From: Streptomyces violens
GTDB taxonomy: Bacteria; Actinomycetota; Actinomycetes; Streptomycetales; Streptomycetaceae
NCBI RefSeq assembly: GCF_000717745.1
Contig: NZ_JOBH01000002.1
Coordinates: 310,001 to 374,000 of the forward strand
DNA length: 64,000 nucleotides
Direction: 5' to 3'
Shown: one piece after another, positions 22,886 to 31,932 of the stretch
Numbering within the stretch: the stretch's first letter is position 1
Layout of the letters: every line of letters begins with the position of its first letter
The notes under the pieces: model-generated
Databases searched by the model: none
What the model saw: only the letters and a program-made list of their open reading frames with translations
What the model was told of the DNA's origin: nothing
Translations under genes and position numbers: made by a program

Positions 22886-24655
22886 ATGCCCGCACGCCGC
22901 TCCGTCCTGGCCGCCATGGCCGCCGCGCTCCCCGCGGCCGGCCTCCCGGCCCTCGCCACCGCCGCCTCCGCCGCCCCGGCGGCGCCCGCGGCACCCACCG
23001 CCGACCCGCTCCCCGGCGGCGGCGATCTCGGCCCGAACGTCCTCGTCTTCGACCCGTCCACGCCCGGCATCCAGGGCAGGCTGGACGAGATCTTCCGGCA
23101 GCAGGAGCGCGCGCAGTTCGGCACCGGCCGGTACGCGCTGCTGTTCAAGCCGGGCACGTACCACGGTCTCAACGCGCAGCTCGGCTTCTACACCTCCATC
23201 GCCGGCCTCGGCCTCTCCCCCGACGACACCTCCATCAACGGCGATGTGACCGTGGACGCGGGCTGGTTCGACGGCAACGCGACGCAGAACTTCTGGCGCT
23301 CGGCGGAGAACCTCGCCCTCACCCCGGTCAGCGGCACCAACCGGTGGGCGGTCGCGCAGGCCGCGCCGTTCCGCCGGATGCACATCCGCGGCGGGCTGAA
23401 CCTCGCGCCCGACGGCTACGGCTGGGCCAGCGGCGGCTATATCGCCGACAGCCGCGTCGACGGCACCGTAGGGCCGTACTCGCAGCAGCAGTGGTACACC
23501 CGCGACAGCTCGGTGGGCGGCTGGACCAACGCGGTCTGGAACATGGTCTTCTCCGGCGTCGAGGGCGCCCCGGCCCAGAGCTTCCCCGACCCGCCGTACA
23601 CCACCCTGGACACCACGCCGGTCTCCCGCGAGAAGCCCTTCCTCTACCTGGACGGCGACGCGTACCGGGTCTTCCTCCCCGAGAAGCGCACGAACGCGCG
23701 CGGCACCACCTGGGGCAGCGGCGCACCGCGCGGCACGTCCCTGCCGCTGGACCAGTTCTACGTGGTCAAGCCCGGGACCAGCGCGGCGACCCTGAACCAG
23801 GCGCTGGACCAGGGCCTCCACCTGCTGCTCACCCCCGGCATCCACCACCTCGACCGGACCGTCGAGGTCAAGCGCGCCAACACGGTCGTCCTGGGCCTGG
23901 GCTACGCCACGCTCATCCCGGACAACGGCGTGCCGGCCCTGAAGGTCGCCGACGTGGACGGCGTGCGGCTGGCCGGCTTCCTCATCGACGCCGGGCCGGT
24001 CAACTCCGCCACCCTGCTGGAGATCGGCCCCGAGGGCGCCTCGGCGGACCACGCCGCCAACCCGACAACCGTCCAGGACGTGTTCATCCGGATCGGCGGC
24101 GCGGGCGCCGGCAAGGCCACCACCAGCATGGTCATCAACAGCAACCACACCATCGTGGACCACACCTGGGTCTGGCGCGCCGACCACGGCGACGGCGTGG
24201 GCTGGGAGACCAACCGCGCCGACTACGGCGTCCGCGTCAACGGCGCCGACGTCCTCGCCACCGGCCTCTTCGTAGAACACTTCAACAAGTACGACGTGGA
24301 GTGGCGGGGCGAGCGCGGCCGCACGATCTTCTTCCAGAACGAGAAGGCGTACGACGCGCCGAACCAGGCCGCGATTCAGAACGGCAGCATCAAGGGCTAC
24401 GCCGCGTACAAGGTCGCCGACTCGGTCACCACGCACGAGGGCTGGGGCCTGGGCAGCTACTGCTACTACAACGTGGACCCGACGATCCGCCAGGACCACG
24501 GCTTCGCGGCGCCGCGCACGCCCGGTGTGAAGTTCCACGACCTGCTCGTCGTTTCCCTGAGCGGCCACGGCCAGTTCGAGCACGTCATCAATGACACGGG
24601 GACCGCCACGTCGGGCACCGACACGGTGCCGTCAACGGTGCTCTCCTACCCCTGA
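22886..24655 (+). CDS. Secreted right-handed beta-helix protein
   Basis: 589 residues with AGGAG upstream of the ATG. A signal peptide covers about residues 1-38 (MPARRSVLAAMAAALPAAG) and has a twin-arginine-like RR before the hydrophobic stretch. The mature part reads as a pectin-lyase-like solenoid: repeated short strands with asparagines (TSMVINSNHTIVDHTWVWR, VNGADVLATGLFVEHFN), and the KPGTSAATLNQALDQGLHLLLTPGIHHL stretch typical of extracellular polysaccharide-acting proteins. Close relatives in Streptomyces are often named adenylyl cyclase or coagulation factor 5/8-type, without support. Probably a cell-surface or secreted carbohydrate-binding or lyase protein; no catalytic residues can be named with confidence. 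Confidence 0.75.
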   Translation: MPARRSVLAAMAAALPAAGLPALATAASAAPAAPAAPTADPLPGGGDLGPNVLVFDPSTPGIQGRLDEIFRQQERAQFGTGRYALLFKPGTYHGLNAQLGFYTSIAGLGLSPDDTSINGDVTVDAGWFDGNATQNFWRSAENLALTPVSGTNRWAVAQAAPFRRMHIRGGLNLAPDGYGWASGGYIADSRVDGTVGPYSQQQWYTRDSSVGGWTNAVWNMVFSGVEGAPAQSFPDPPYTTLDTTPVSREKPFLYLDGDAYRVFLPEKRTNARGTTWGSGAPRGTSLPLDQFYVVKPGTSAATLNQALDQGLHLLLTPGIHHLDRTVEVKRANTVVLGLGYATLIPDNGVPALKVADVDGVRLAGFLIDAGPVNSATLLEIGPEGASADHAANPTTVQDVFIRIGGAGAGKATTSMVINSNHTIVDHTWVWRADHGDGVGWETNRADYGVRVNGADVLATGLFVEHFNKYDVEWRGERGRTIFFQNEKAYDAPNQAAIQNGSIKGYAAYKVADSVTTHEGWGLGSYCYYNVDPTIRQDHGFAAPRTPGVKFHDLLVVSLSGHGQFEHVINDTGTATSGTDTVPSTVLSYP

Positions 24656-24684
24656 GCGATCACGCGCAAGGCCGCCCGGAAACG

Positions 24685-24912
24685 TCACACCAGGAACGCG
24701 AAGGCGAAGAAGAAGACGACGCAGAGCAGGACGACGATGCCGATGGCGATCAGCGGGCCCTTGCCCCAGCCCTTCGGGGGGTTGTAGGTCTCCTGCGGGC
24801 CGGCCCAGGGCGTGCTGCCCTCGGCGGGCGGCGTCTCGCCCGGCGGCACGCCGCCGCCGGGCTCCAGGCCCGGGGTCCGCCGCGGGTCCGGGTCCGGATT
24901 CTGCTCGGTCAT
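24685..24912 (-). CDS. DUF6480 small membrane protein
   Basis: 75 residues. A Pro-rich start ([20 protein letters not shown], then [19 protein letters not shown]) is followed by [23 protein letters not shown], one C-terminal membrane helix. This is the DUF6480 pattern found throughout Streptomyces. The start has GGAGAGG upstream. Function is unknown. Confidence 0.85.
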   Translation of the reverse strand: MTEQNPDPDPRRTPGLEPGGGVPPGETPPAEGSTPWAGPQETYNPPKGWGKGPLIAIGIVVLLCVVFFFAFAFLV

Positions 24913-24992
24913 ACGCCTCTCCTGTCCACGGCGCGGGGCACGCAACATCTACCACGGCCGTACCGCACCGGCGGGGCACCGCCCCGCCGGGG

Positions 24993-25220
24993 TCACGCGG
25001 TGAGCAGGGAGTCGTCCTCCATACGGGCGCCGGGCAGCCGGTGCCGGGCGGCCACGAGCGCGCTGTCCACGTCGGCCGTGCCGGTGCTGATGCACAGCAG
25101 ATACGCGAGGTCGTCCATCCGCTGGCGCACCTCGTCGGTGCCGCGTTCCGCATTCAGCACCGCCAGCGCCTCGTACTGGTCGATGAGATTGCGCAGCATC
25201 GCGGAGTGGGCCATCAGCAT
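24993..25220 (-). CDS. DUF5133 small protein
   Basis: 75 residues: MLMAHSAMLRNLIDQYEALA, then ERGTDEVRQRMDDLAYLLCISTG and ALVAARHRLPGA. This is the DUF5133 signature, a two-helix protein common in streptomycetes with no assigned role. AAGGAG lies seven bases before the ATG. The 10-base unit CTTCCCTCTG is duplicated in tandem at 25231-25250, just upstream. Confidence 0.82.
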   Translation of the reverse strand: MLMAHSAMLRNLIDQYEALAVLNAERGTDEVRQRMDDLAYLLCISTGTADVDSALVAARHRLPGARMEDDSLLTA

Positions 25221-25315
25221 GGTCGGGCTCCTTCCCTCTGCTTCCCTCTGCGGAATCAGCCGTCCGCAGGCGTAGCGTTCACCACCCCCCGACTACCCGT
25301 CACCCGTGTCCCCAT

Positions 25316-25348
25316 GCCCGTCGATTTCCCGTACGGAAATCGACGGGC
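25316..25348 (-). terminator. Terminator of the MFS-FGGY operon
   Basis: GCCCGTCGATTTCC (25316-25329) and GGAAATCGACGGGC (25335-25348) form a perfect 14-base stem around a 5-base loop, 3 bases past the kinase stop. Confidence 0.85.
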
Positions 25349-25351
25349 TGA

Positions 25352-26830
25352 TCAGCGGGTCTGGTGGGCCGCGAGGGCGTGCACGACGTCCGCCGAGGCC
25401 GGGTAGAGGTCGCGGTACAGGGCGTACAGCTCCTCGTAATGGGCCGCGGGGCCGGGCTGCGGTAGGACGGTTTCCTGTACCGGGTTCCAGGTGTCGGCCG
25501 AGGCGTCGCCGAGGAGTTGGGCGGCGAGCAGCGCGCCGCCGTAACTGGCGCCGATGGAGGTGGTGCGCACCTCCTGTGGCCTGCCCGTGACGTCGGAGAC
25601 GATCTGCGTCCACAGCCGGCCCTGGGTGCCGCCGCCGACCGCGACGACCCGCCGGATGTCGCCGCCGACGGCCTCGATGGCCTCGATGTTGTGCCGGACG
25701 CCGTACGCGGTGGCCTCCAGCGCGGCGCGGTAGAGGTCGCCGCGGGTGTGGGAGAGGGTGAGGCCGGCGATGACGCCGCGGGCCTGCGGGTCCATGACGG
25801 GGGTGCGTTCGCCCGCGAAGTACGGCAGCATCAGCAGGCCGTTGGCGCCGGGGCCGGACTTCTCGGCCTCGTGCAGCAGGTCGGCGTAATCGGGCGCGCC
25901 GCAGAGGTCGCGCAGCCAGGAGGTGACGGCGCCGGAAGTGGCCATGCCGCCGGCGAGGTTGCGGGTGCCGGGCAGGGCGCCGACCGTGCTCCACAGCGCG
26001 GGCGCGGTCAGCAGGCCGGGCACGGTGTGGACGAGGAACATCGTTGTGCCGTACATGAGCATCAGGTCGCCGACGGTGTGCGCGCCGACGCTCAGGGCCT
26101 CGGCCCAGGCGTCGACCGTGCCGGTGATGACGGGGATGCCCGCGGGCAGTCCGGTAAGCCGGGCGGCCTCGGCGGTGACCGTGCCGGCGGCCTCACCGGA
26201 CCAGCGCAGCGGCGGCAGTTCGAGATCCGGGCAGATCAAGTCGGTCCACGGGGCGTACCAGGAGCGGGCGACGGTGTCGTACAGCGGCGTGGTCTGGCTC
26301 GCGGAGTGGTGGTCCAGGACATAGCTGCCGGTCAGCTTGCGGACCAGCCAGGAACTGGGCATGTAGAGGCGGCGGGCGCGGGCGAAGAGCTCCGGCTCCT
26401 CGTCCGCGACCCAGGCGATCTTCGCGCCGGCCGCCTGGCTGCTGAGTCCCGAGCCGCAGCGGGCCCTGATCTCGTCGGCACCGAGGCGGTGTTCGAGCCG
26501 GGCGATCTGCTCGGTGGCGCGGGTGTCGACGCCGTACAGGATCGCGGGGCGCAGCGGTACGTCGTCGGCGTCGGTGAGCAGGACGCACGGGCCCATGCCG
26601 CTGACGCCGACGGCGCGCACGTCCGCTCCGCCGTCCGCGGTCAGCTCGCGGACGAGCGAGACGAACTCCGTCCACCAGACGTCGGCGGCCATCTCGACGT
26701 GTCCGGGTGCCGGCCGGTCGACGGCGTGTTCGCGGACCGCCGAGCGCAGCAGTGTGCCGTCCAGGGCGACCAGGACGCCCTTGCTGCTGGAGGTGCCGAT
26801 GTCGACACCGATGACTGCGTTGAGTGCCAT
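25352..26830 (-). CDS. FGGY-family carbohydrate kinase
   Basis: 492 residues. It shows the phosphate loop AVIGVDIGTSSSKGVLVALDG, the sugar-binding GVSGMGPCVLLTD and ILYGVDTRA, the catalytic aspartate in VITGTVDAWAEALSVG and the C-terminal VVAVGGGTQGRLWTQIVSD. It differs clearly from xylB in the window, with LYGVDTRA instead of LLWNDTR, so its sugar differs. It follows an MFS transporter by 43 bases on the same strand and ends at a strong hairpin, forming a two-gene operon divergent from a GntR regulator. A pentose, pentulose or hexonate is likely, but I cannot choose. Confidence 0.88.
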   Translation of the reverse strand: MALNAVIGVDIGTSSSKGVLVALDGTLLRSAVREHAVDRPAPGHVEMAADVWWTEFVSLVRELTADGGADVRAVGVSGMGPCVLLTDADDVPLRPAILYGVDTRATEQIARLEHRLGADEIRARCGSGLSSQAAGAKIAWVADEEPELFARARRLYMPSSWLVRKLTGSYVLDHHSASQTTPLYDTVARSWYAPWTDLICPDLELPPLRWSGEAAGTVTAEAARLTGLPAGIPVITGTVDAWAEALSVGAHTVGDLMLMYGTTMFLVHTVPGLLTAPALWSTVGALPGTRNLAGGMATSGAVTSWLRDLCGAPDYADLLHEAEKSGPGANGLLMLPYFAGERTPVMDPQARGVIAGLTLSHTRGDLYRAALEATAYGVRHNIEAIEAVGGDIRRVVAVGGGTQGRLWTQIVSDVTGRPQEVRTTSIGASYGGALLAAQLLGDASADTWNPVQETVLPQPGPAAHYEELYALYRDLYPASADVVHALAAHQTR

Positions 26831-26873
26831 GGGCACACATTGGCAGAATCGGCCCGGCACTTCAGGAGCCGCG

Positions 26874-28436
26874 TCAGAGGTGGATGCTCGGCGCCCGCTC
26901 CGTGGCACCGGCTCCCTCGCCGTTCGTCTCCCCCGCCGGTACCGGCCTGATGGCCAGGGCCGTCGCCATGGCGAGGGCCAGCAGGGCGAGCGCTGCGACG
27001 AAGGCGCCGGTGTAGGCGGCGGCGCCGGTGACTCCCTCGGTGCCGGCCGAGGTGATCAGGCTGGAGGCCAGGGCCGTACCGAGGGAGGCGCCGACGCCGA
27101 AGCAGGCGCCGGTCAGACCGGTCAGCGCGCCCTGCTGGTCCTTGGGCGCGGAGACGACGGCGAGCCCGTTGAGCGCGGTGATGCTGATGCCGTTGTACGT
27201 CAGGCCCAGTACGGCGAGCGCGGCGAAGAGCACCCAGGGCTCGGACCGGAACGGCACGGCGACGGCGAAGGCGAGCAGCGAACCGGCCGAGCCGATCAGC
27301 GCGACGCGGCGCCACCCGATGCGCGGCCCGAAGTACCCCGCGAGCGGGGCACCGATCACGCCGATCGCCGCGGCAGGCGTCGCGTACAGCAGCGCGGACC
27401 GGGTGGCGGACAGCCCGTAACCGGCGAGCGGGTCCTGTGTGAAGAGCGGGATCGTCAGCGCGAGCGCGCCGAAGGCGCCCGCGAGGGTGAGGGTCACGGT
27501 CAGCAGCAGCGGCCATGCCCGGCGCGAGGCGAGCAGCCGGATGTCGATGACGGCGGTGATGCGGGGGCGGGCGGGGGCGTCCGCGGCACCCGTACGGGAG
27601 TCCGTGCCGGTGCCGGCACCGGCGCCGTCGGCGGAGTCACTGCCGGTCGAGTCGCCACCCGCCGAGCGGGACCGCTGTACGAGGACGAACGCCGCCAGCG
27701 CGGCCAGTCCGCCCACTACGCAGCCGAGGGTGGCGGGCGAGGTCCAGCCCCAGCCGGAGCCCTGCGCCAGGCCGATGAGGACACCGGACAGGCCCAGCGC
27801 GAGGAGCCCCGCGCCCAGCCAGTCCATGGTGCCGGCGGCCTTCGGCGGCACGGCCGGTACGTACCGGGCCACCGCCAGCGTTCCCACCACCGACAGCACC
27901 AGGCCGCCGAGGAAGATCGCGCGGAAGCCGACCGTGTCGGCGAGATGGCCGCCGACGATGGCGTCGATGCCCGCGAAACCGCCGTTGACGGCGCTGATGA
28001 TGCCGGCCGCGCGGCCGAATCCGGCGGGCGGGAGCAGATCGTTGAGGGTCAGGAAGGAGAGCGAGAACATCGCGGCCGAGACGCCCTGGAGGATCCGCCC
28101 GGCGAGGTAGACGGAGATGTCGGGCGCCAGGGCGCAGGCGAGGTTGCCGATGATCAGCAGCACGCCGCACAGCAGCATCACGGGCTTGCGCCCGCGGTAG
28201 TCGCTGAGGCGCGCCAGGGTGACCTGCCCGACGGCGGCGAGCAGGAAGAAGAGCGTCTGCGACAGGCCGACCAGGCTGCTGGAGGTGTCCAGCCGGCGGG
28301 CGATGTCGGGCAGCGCGGGGCTGAGCATGGTGGCGTTGATCTGGTAGCCGAGGACGGCCAGCACGAGCGAGGGCAGCAGGAAGCGCGGCGTGGCGGGCGG
28401 CGCGGTGCGGGCGCGCTCGAGGCTCCTGAGAGGCAT
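26874..28436 (-). CDS. MFS transporter (14-helix-type arrangement)
   Basis: 520 residues with AGGAG before the ATG at 28436. Helix 1 begins FLLPSLVLAVLGYQINATML; the MFS signature between helices 2 and 3 is LARLSDYRGRKPVML, and RILQGVSAAMFSLSFLTLND follows. A disordered Gly/Ser/Asp-rich insert (GGDSTGSDSADGAGAGTG) sits in the central loop. The family handles either drug export or solute uptake. Co-transcription with an FGGY kinase favours sugar or polyol uptake, but multidrug exporters look alike. The divergent GntR gene and the repeats between them suggest substrate-controlled expression. Confidence 0.85.
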   Translation of the reverse strand: MPLRSLERARTAPPATPRFLLPSLVLAVLGYQINATMLSPALPDIARRLDTSSSLVGLSQTLFFLLAAVGQVTLARLSDYRGRKPVMLLCGVLLIIGNLACALAPDISVYLAGRILQGVSAAMFSLSFLTLNDLLPPAGFGRAAGIISAVNGGFAGIDAIVGGHLADTVGFRAIFLGGLVLSVVGTLAVARYVPAVPPKAAGTMDWLGAGLLALGLSGVLIGLAQGSGWGWTSPATLGCVVGGLAALAAFVLVQRSRSAGGDSTGSDSADGAGAGTGTDSRTGAADAPARPRITAVIDIRLLASRRAWPLLLTVTLTLAGAFGALALTIPLFTQDPLAGYGLSATRSALLYATPAAAIGVIGAPLAGYFGPRIGWRRVALIGSAGSLLAFAVAVPFRSEPWVLFAALAVLGLTYNGISITALNGLAVVSAPKDQQGALTGLTGACFGVGASLGTALASSLITSAGTEGVTGAAAYTGAFVAALALLALAMATALAIRPVPAGETNGEGAGATERAPSIHL

Positions 28437-28535
28437 GACGGCTCCTGGGGCTGAGGGGGAGGCGGCGTGCGAGCGCGGCGAACCCCGGTGCGGCCGGGTC
28501 ACGGCTCGCTGCACGGGGCACTCGGCACGCACGTG

Positions 28536-28589
28536 GGCGTCAGCGACGCTCTCGGCGTCGCATGGCGTCGGCGACGCTCGTTCGGCGTC
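28536..28589. repeat. Two near-identical repeats in the control region
   Basis: A unit starting GGCGTC(A/G)GCGACGCTC and ending TCGGCGTC is found at 28536-28559 and again at 28564-28589, starts 28 bases apart. Each copy includes the small palindrome AGCGACGCT or its variant, so the region offers four phased GGCGTC half-sites. Confidence 0.6.
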
Positions 28590-28602
28590 ACTTGTCAGAC
28601 AG
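28590..28602. promoter_or_regulatory. Candidate GntR site, copy one
   Basis: ACTTGTCAGACAG contains the odd palindrome TGTCAGACA and resembles GntR-type operators (T-GT-N-AC-A spacing). The identical 13 bases recur inverted at 29700-29712, just inside the next gene. Confidence 0.5.
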
Positions 28603-28820
28603 GAACGCGTCGTGCGGTCTGGTCTACCCCGCGCTCCAGGGGGTGTCAAGAGTTCGCCTGAAGATCGCCACCGACGGCGCTGCGGTTGCTACCGCTCCCC
28701 TTCGCGCTGCTCACGGCCGCTTACCGCGGTGCGAAACTGGGGTCCGCGCGGCCACGCGAGTGCGCGGGCCGCCACCCACGACGGGTGACGACGTCGGACC
28801 ACGGCCCCAGGGAGACGAAC

Positions 28821-29576
28821 ATGCCCGGCAGACAACCTCCGCCGCCACGACGGCGGCCGGTCGTCGCGCTGTACGAGCGGATGGTCGAGGCCATCCGGGA
28901 CGGCACCTACCCCCCGGGCTCCACGCTGCCGACCGAACCGCGGCTCGCCGCCGAGCTGGGGGTGAGCCGCCCCGCCCTGCGCGAGGCGCTGATCCTGCTG
29001 CAGGAGGACGGCGCGATCACCGTACGGCGCGGAGTCGGCCGCACGGTCAGCCCGCACCTCCCGCCGCGCGGCTTCGAGTACCTCAAGCCGGTGGAACAGC
29101 TGCTCAGCGACGGCGGGCACGCGGTGACCACGGCGCTGGCCCGCGCCTACGAGGAGCCGACCGACTTCTCCACCCAGCACCTGCTGCTGCCGGGCACCAG
29201 CCGGGTGCGCTTCTGGGAGAGCCTGATCGAGGTCGGCGGCCTGCCGGCCTGCCTCACCCAGGAGTGGGCGGCCCGGGACGAGACGCTGGCCGAGCTGCTG
29301 CCGGAGGCGGCGGAGGCGTTCGACGGGCCCGCCGCGAAGCACTCGTCCATGCTGCGGCTGCTGCTGGAGGCCGGGCGCGCGCTGCCGCTGACGGGCAGCA
29401 GCACGATCGTGGCCACCACGCTCGGCCGCCAGCGCGGCGAGCAGCTCGGCCGCCCCGCCGACTCCCCCGCCGTCCTGGTGATCCAGGTCGTACGCCTGGA
29501 CCGCACCCCGCTGCTCGCGGCCAAGCACATGCTGCCGCCGGGCGCACCGGCCCTCCCGGTGTGGCAGGCCCGCTGA
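28821..29576 (+). CDS. GntR-family transcriptional regulator (HutC-type)
   Basis: 251 residues, GGGAG six bases before the ATG. The winged helix is standard: VVALYERMVEAIRDGTYPPGSTLPTEPRLAAELGVSRPALREALILLQEDGAITVRRGVGRTVS. The C-terminal UTRA-like ligand domain spans about residues 95-245 (FSTQHLLLPGTSRVRFWESLIEVGGLPACLTQEW). It faces the MFS-FGGY operon and precedes the adenosine deaminase gene. It probably represses the operon and itself and is relieved by a phosphorylated sugar, as is usual for HutC-type members; inference. Confidence 0.9.
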   Translation: MPGRQPPPPRRRPVVALYERMVEAIRDGTYPPGSTLPTEPRLAAELGVSRPALREALILLQEDGAITVRRGVGRTVSPHLPPRGFEYLKPVEQLLSDGGHAVTTALARAYEEPTDFSTQHLLLPGTSRVRFWESLIEVGGLPACLTQEWAARDETLAELLPEAAEAFDGPAAKHSSMLRLLLEAGRALPLTGSSTIVATTLGRQRGEQLGRPADSPAVLVIQVVRLDRTPLLAAKHMLPPGAPALPVWQAR

Positions 29577-29693
29577 CCGGCCGGGGCGGCGGGCGCACTC
29601 ACGGGCCCGGGGAGGCAGCGCACCTGCCGCCCCGGGCCCGGCTCATGAGACACGGTCGCTCCCACTCAGAAAGCCATGTCATACTCCGACCCC

Positions 29694-30869
29694 ATGACGC
29701 TGTCTGACAAGTACACCCACGCACTGCCCCACGTCCCCACGCACCCCCTCGACGAGGATCTGGTCCGCCAGGCGCCCAAGATCCTGCTGCACGACCACCT
29801 CGACGGCGGCCTGCGCCCGCAGACCGTCGTGGAACTGGCCGCGGAGGCCGGATACGACGCGCTGCCCACCACCGACCCCGCCGCGCTGGGCGAGTGGTTC
29901 CGGGACGCCGCGGACTCCGGCTCGCTGGAGCGCTACCTGGAGACGTTCGCGCACACCTGCGCCGTCATGCAGACCGCGCCCGCGCTCTTCCGCATCGCCG
30001 CCGAGTGCGCCGAGGACCTGGCCGCCGACGGCGTGGTCTACGCCGAGGTCCGCTTCGCGCCCGAGCAGCACCTCGACGCCGGCCTCACCCTGGACGAGGT
30101 CGTCGACGCGGTCACCGCCGGCTTCCGCGAGGGCGAGCGCCGGGCCGCGGTGGCCGGCCACCGCATCCGCGTCGGCACGCTGCTCTGCGCCATGCGGCAC
30201 GCCGACCGCGCGCTGGAGATCGCCGAGCTGGCCGTCGCCCACCGCGACCGCGGCGTGGCCGGCTTCGACATCGCGGGCGGCGAGATCGGCAACCCGGCGA
30301 GCCGCCACGCCGAGGCGTTCGACCACCTCCGCAGCGAGGGCGCCCGGGTGACCGTGCACGCCGGTGAAGCCGTCGGCATGGAGTCCATCCGGGAGGCCGT
30401 CCTGCGCTGCGGCGCCCACCGCATCGGCCACGGCGTCCGCATCACCGACGACATCGAGATCGCCGCCGACGGCTCGGTCCGCCTCGGCCGCCTCGCCTCC
30501 TACGTACGCGACATGCGGATCGCCCTGGAGGTCTGCCCGACCTCCAACCTGCAGACCGGCGCCGCGTCGAGCTACCCCGGCCACCCCATCGAGCTGCTCC
30601 GCCGGCTCGGCTTCCGCGTCTGCCTCAACACGGACAACCGGCTGGTCAGCGGCACCACGATGACCCAGGAGTTCCAGCACCTGGCCACCGCGTTCGGCTA
30701 CGGCCCGGCGGAGCTGGAGGAGTTCACGGTCAACGCGGCCAAGGCGGCCTTCCTGCCCTTCGACGAGCGTGCGGCGCTCATCAACGAGGTGATCCGCCCC
30801 GGCTACGCGCGCCTGCGCTCCCGTGCCCTCGGCCACGTCCCGGTCCGCGACGGCGCGGCGGCGGCCTGA
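29694..30869 (+). CDS. add: Adenosine deaminase
   Basis: 391 residues from ATG 29694, chosen because relatives start at this point (MT-x-x-D-x-Y); an ATG at 29676 adds six residues. Neither start has a clear ribosome site. Zinc ligands and catalytic residues are in place: [12 protein letters not shown] (HxH), [18 protein letters not shown], and [17 protein letters not shown] and DIAGGEIG are also typical. It deaminates adenosine to inosine for purine salvage. The first codons overlap a 13-base motif (29700-29712) shared with the GntR control region. Confidence 0.93.
   Translation: MTLSDKYTHALPHVPTHPLDEDLVRQAPKILLHDHLDGGLRPQTVVELAAEAGYDALPTTDPAALGEWFRDAADSGSLERYLETFAHTCAVMQTAPALFRIAAECAEDLAADGVVYAEVRFAPEQHLDAGLTLDEVVDAVTAGFREGERRAAVAGHRIRVGTLLCAMRHADRALEIAELAVAHRDRGVAGFDIAGGEIGNPASRHAEAFDHLRSEGARVTVHAGEAVGMESIREAVLRCGAHRIGHGVRITDDIEIAADGSVRLGRLASYVRDMRIALEVCPTSNLQTGAASSYPGHPIELLRRLGFRVCLNTDNRLVSGTTMTQEFQHLATAFGYGPAELEEFTVNAAKAAFLPFDERAALINEVIRPGYARLRSRALGHVPVRDGAAAA
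29700..29712. promoter_or_regulatory. Candidate GntR site, copy two, inside the add start
   Basis: CTGTCTGACAAGT is the exact reverse complement of 28590-28602. It covers codons 3-7 of the adenosine deaminase gene. A repressor bound here would block elongation or initiation. Confidence 0.4.
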
Positions 30870-30875
30870 CGCGAC

Positions 30876-30935
30876 GCCCCGCACAGCGCCGCCCCGCACA
30901 GCACCGCGCCGTACAGCGACGCCCCGCACAGCGCC
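30876..30935. repeat. Four tandem 15-base repeats after add
   Basis: Four contiguous 15-base units (30876, 30891, 30906, 30921) follow the consensus GCCCCGCACAGCGCC; units one and four are identical. They lie between the add stop and its terminator and are non-coding. Confidence 0.8.
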
Positions 30936-30969
30936 GGGCCGGCGCCGGGAACTCCCCGACGCCGGCCCG
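30935..30969 (+). terminator. Hairpin after add
   Basis: CGGGCCGGCG (30935-30944) pairs with CGCCGGCCCG (30960-30969); the 15-base loop can pair further. It follows the tandem repeats. Confidence 0.65.
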
Positions 30970-31006
30970 ACCGTGCTGTACGCCTACTGCACGCGTACTG
31001 CCGCGG

Positions 31007-31900
31007 CTACTTCTTGAACCCGTAATCCATCAGCTTCTTCGCGTCCGCGGTGCGGTTGGCCACCGAGGAGGACGCCAGGACGGTGCCGATGACCGTCTTG
31101 CCACTGCGGGTGGCGGCGAAGACCAGGCAGTACTTGGCCTCCGGGCCGGAGCCGGTCTTGACGCCGATGGTGCCCGAGTAACTGCCGAGCAGGTTGTTGG
31201 TGTTGGACCAGTTCATGTAGCGGTAGCCACCGCTCTTGGTCGTGACCTTCTGCTTGGTGGACTTCGTCTTCACGACCGTGCGGAACGTCGAGTACTTCAT
31301 CGCGCTGCTGGCGATCTTGGTCAGATCGCGCGGCGTGGAGTAGTTCGCGCCCTTGCCGATGCCGTCGAACGAATCGAAGTGCGTGTTCTTCAGCCCGAGG
31401 CTCTGCGCCGTCGAGTTCATCTTGCCGATGAAGGACTTCACGCGCGCGGCCCGCGTGGAGCCGCTGCCGAACTTGTCGGCCAGCGCGTACGCGGCGTCGC
31501 AGCCGGACGGCAGCATCAGCCCGTACAGCAGCTGACGGACCGTGACCTTGTCACCGACGATCAGCCGGGCCGACGAGGCCCAGTTGTTGTCGACGATGTA
31601 GTCGCTGTACGCCTTCTGGATCGTGACCTTGGAATCCAGGTTGAGGTTCGGCTGCGCGAGCACCACCCGGGCGGTCATGATCTTCGTAGTGGACCCGGTG
31701 GAGAGCCGGGTGTCCGCGGCCTTGGTGAACAGGCTCTTCGCCGTGCCGTTGTTCATCACGTAACCGCCCTTGGCGGTGATCGTGGGCGTCTTGAGCGTGG
31801 CGGCCTGCGCCGGAGCGGCGAACGCCCCGGCCGCAAGGACGGCTCCCGTGGTCACGAGGACCGCGGACACGCGACGCATGCCGTTGATGCCGTTTTTCAA
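31007..31900 (-). CDS. Secreted D-alanyl-D-alanine carboxypeptidase-type serine hydrolase
   Basis: 297 residues from a TTG at 31900, with GGAG eight bases upstream. A signal peptide spans about residues 1-33 (VSAVLVTTGAVLAAGAFAAPAQA). The peptidase S11 motifs are SxxK at Ser70-Lys73 (STTK) and KTG at 248-250 (GVKTGSG). The middle SxN motif is replaced by Ser132-Gly-Cys134 (PSGCDAAYALAD), a variant I recall in other Streptomyces members. It would trim or bind peptidoglycan stem peptides outside the cell. Lysine-rich composition contrasts with its neighbours but suits a cell-wall protein. Confidence 0.88.
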   Translation of the reverse strand: MKNGINGMRRVSAVLVTTGAVLAAGAFAAPAQAATLKTPTITAKGGYVMNNGTAKSLFTKAADTRLSTGSTTKIMTARVVLAQPNLNLDSKVTIQKAYSDYIVDNNWASSARLIVGDKVTVRQLLYGLMLPSGCDAAYALADKFGSGSTRAARVKSFIGKMNSTAQSLGLKNTHFDSFDGIGKGANYSTPRDLTKIASSAMKYSTFRTVVKTKSTKQKVTTKSGGYRYMNWSNTNNLLGSYSGTIGVKTGSGPEAKYCLVFAATRSGKTVIGTVLASSSVANRTADAKKLMDYGFKK

Positions 31901-31932
31901 GTCGTGTACTCCATTACCCTGCCGTGCGGTCA

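Larger units (their letters stand above)
28437..28820. promoter_or_regulatory. Divergent control region of the MFS-FGGY operon and GntR gene
   Basis: 384 bases without a credible gene. It holds the 28-base-step repeats at 28536-28589 and the GntR-like site at 28590-28602 described separately. Further right nothing stands out except the ribosome site of the GntR gene. Confidence 0.6.

Noticed and set aside
25352..26830. Second xylulokinase or gluconokinase name for the FGGY kinase
   Set aside because: Sugar-binding loop differs from xylB and neighbours do not point to one sugar, so only the family is given.
30876..30935. 15-base tandem repeats considered as a CRISPR fragment
   Set aside because: Units are contiguous with no spacers and no cas genes are nearby.
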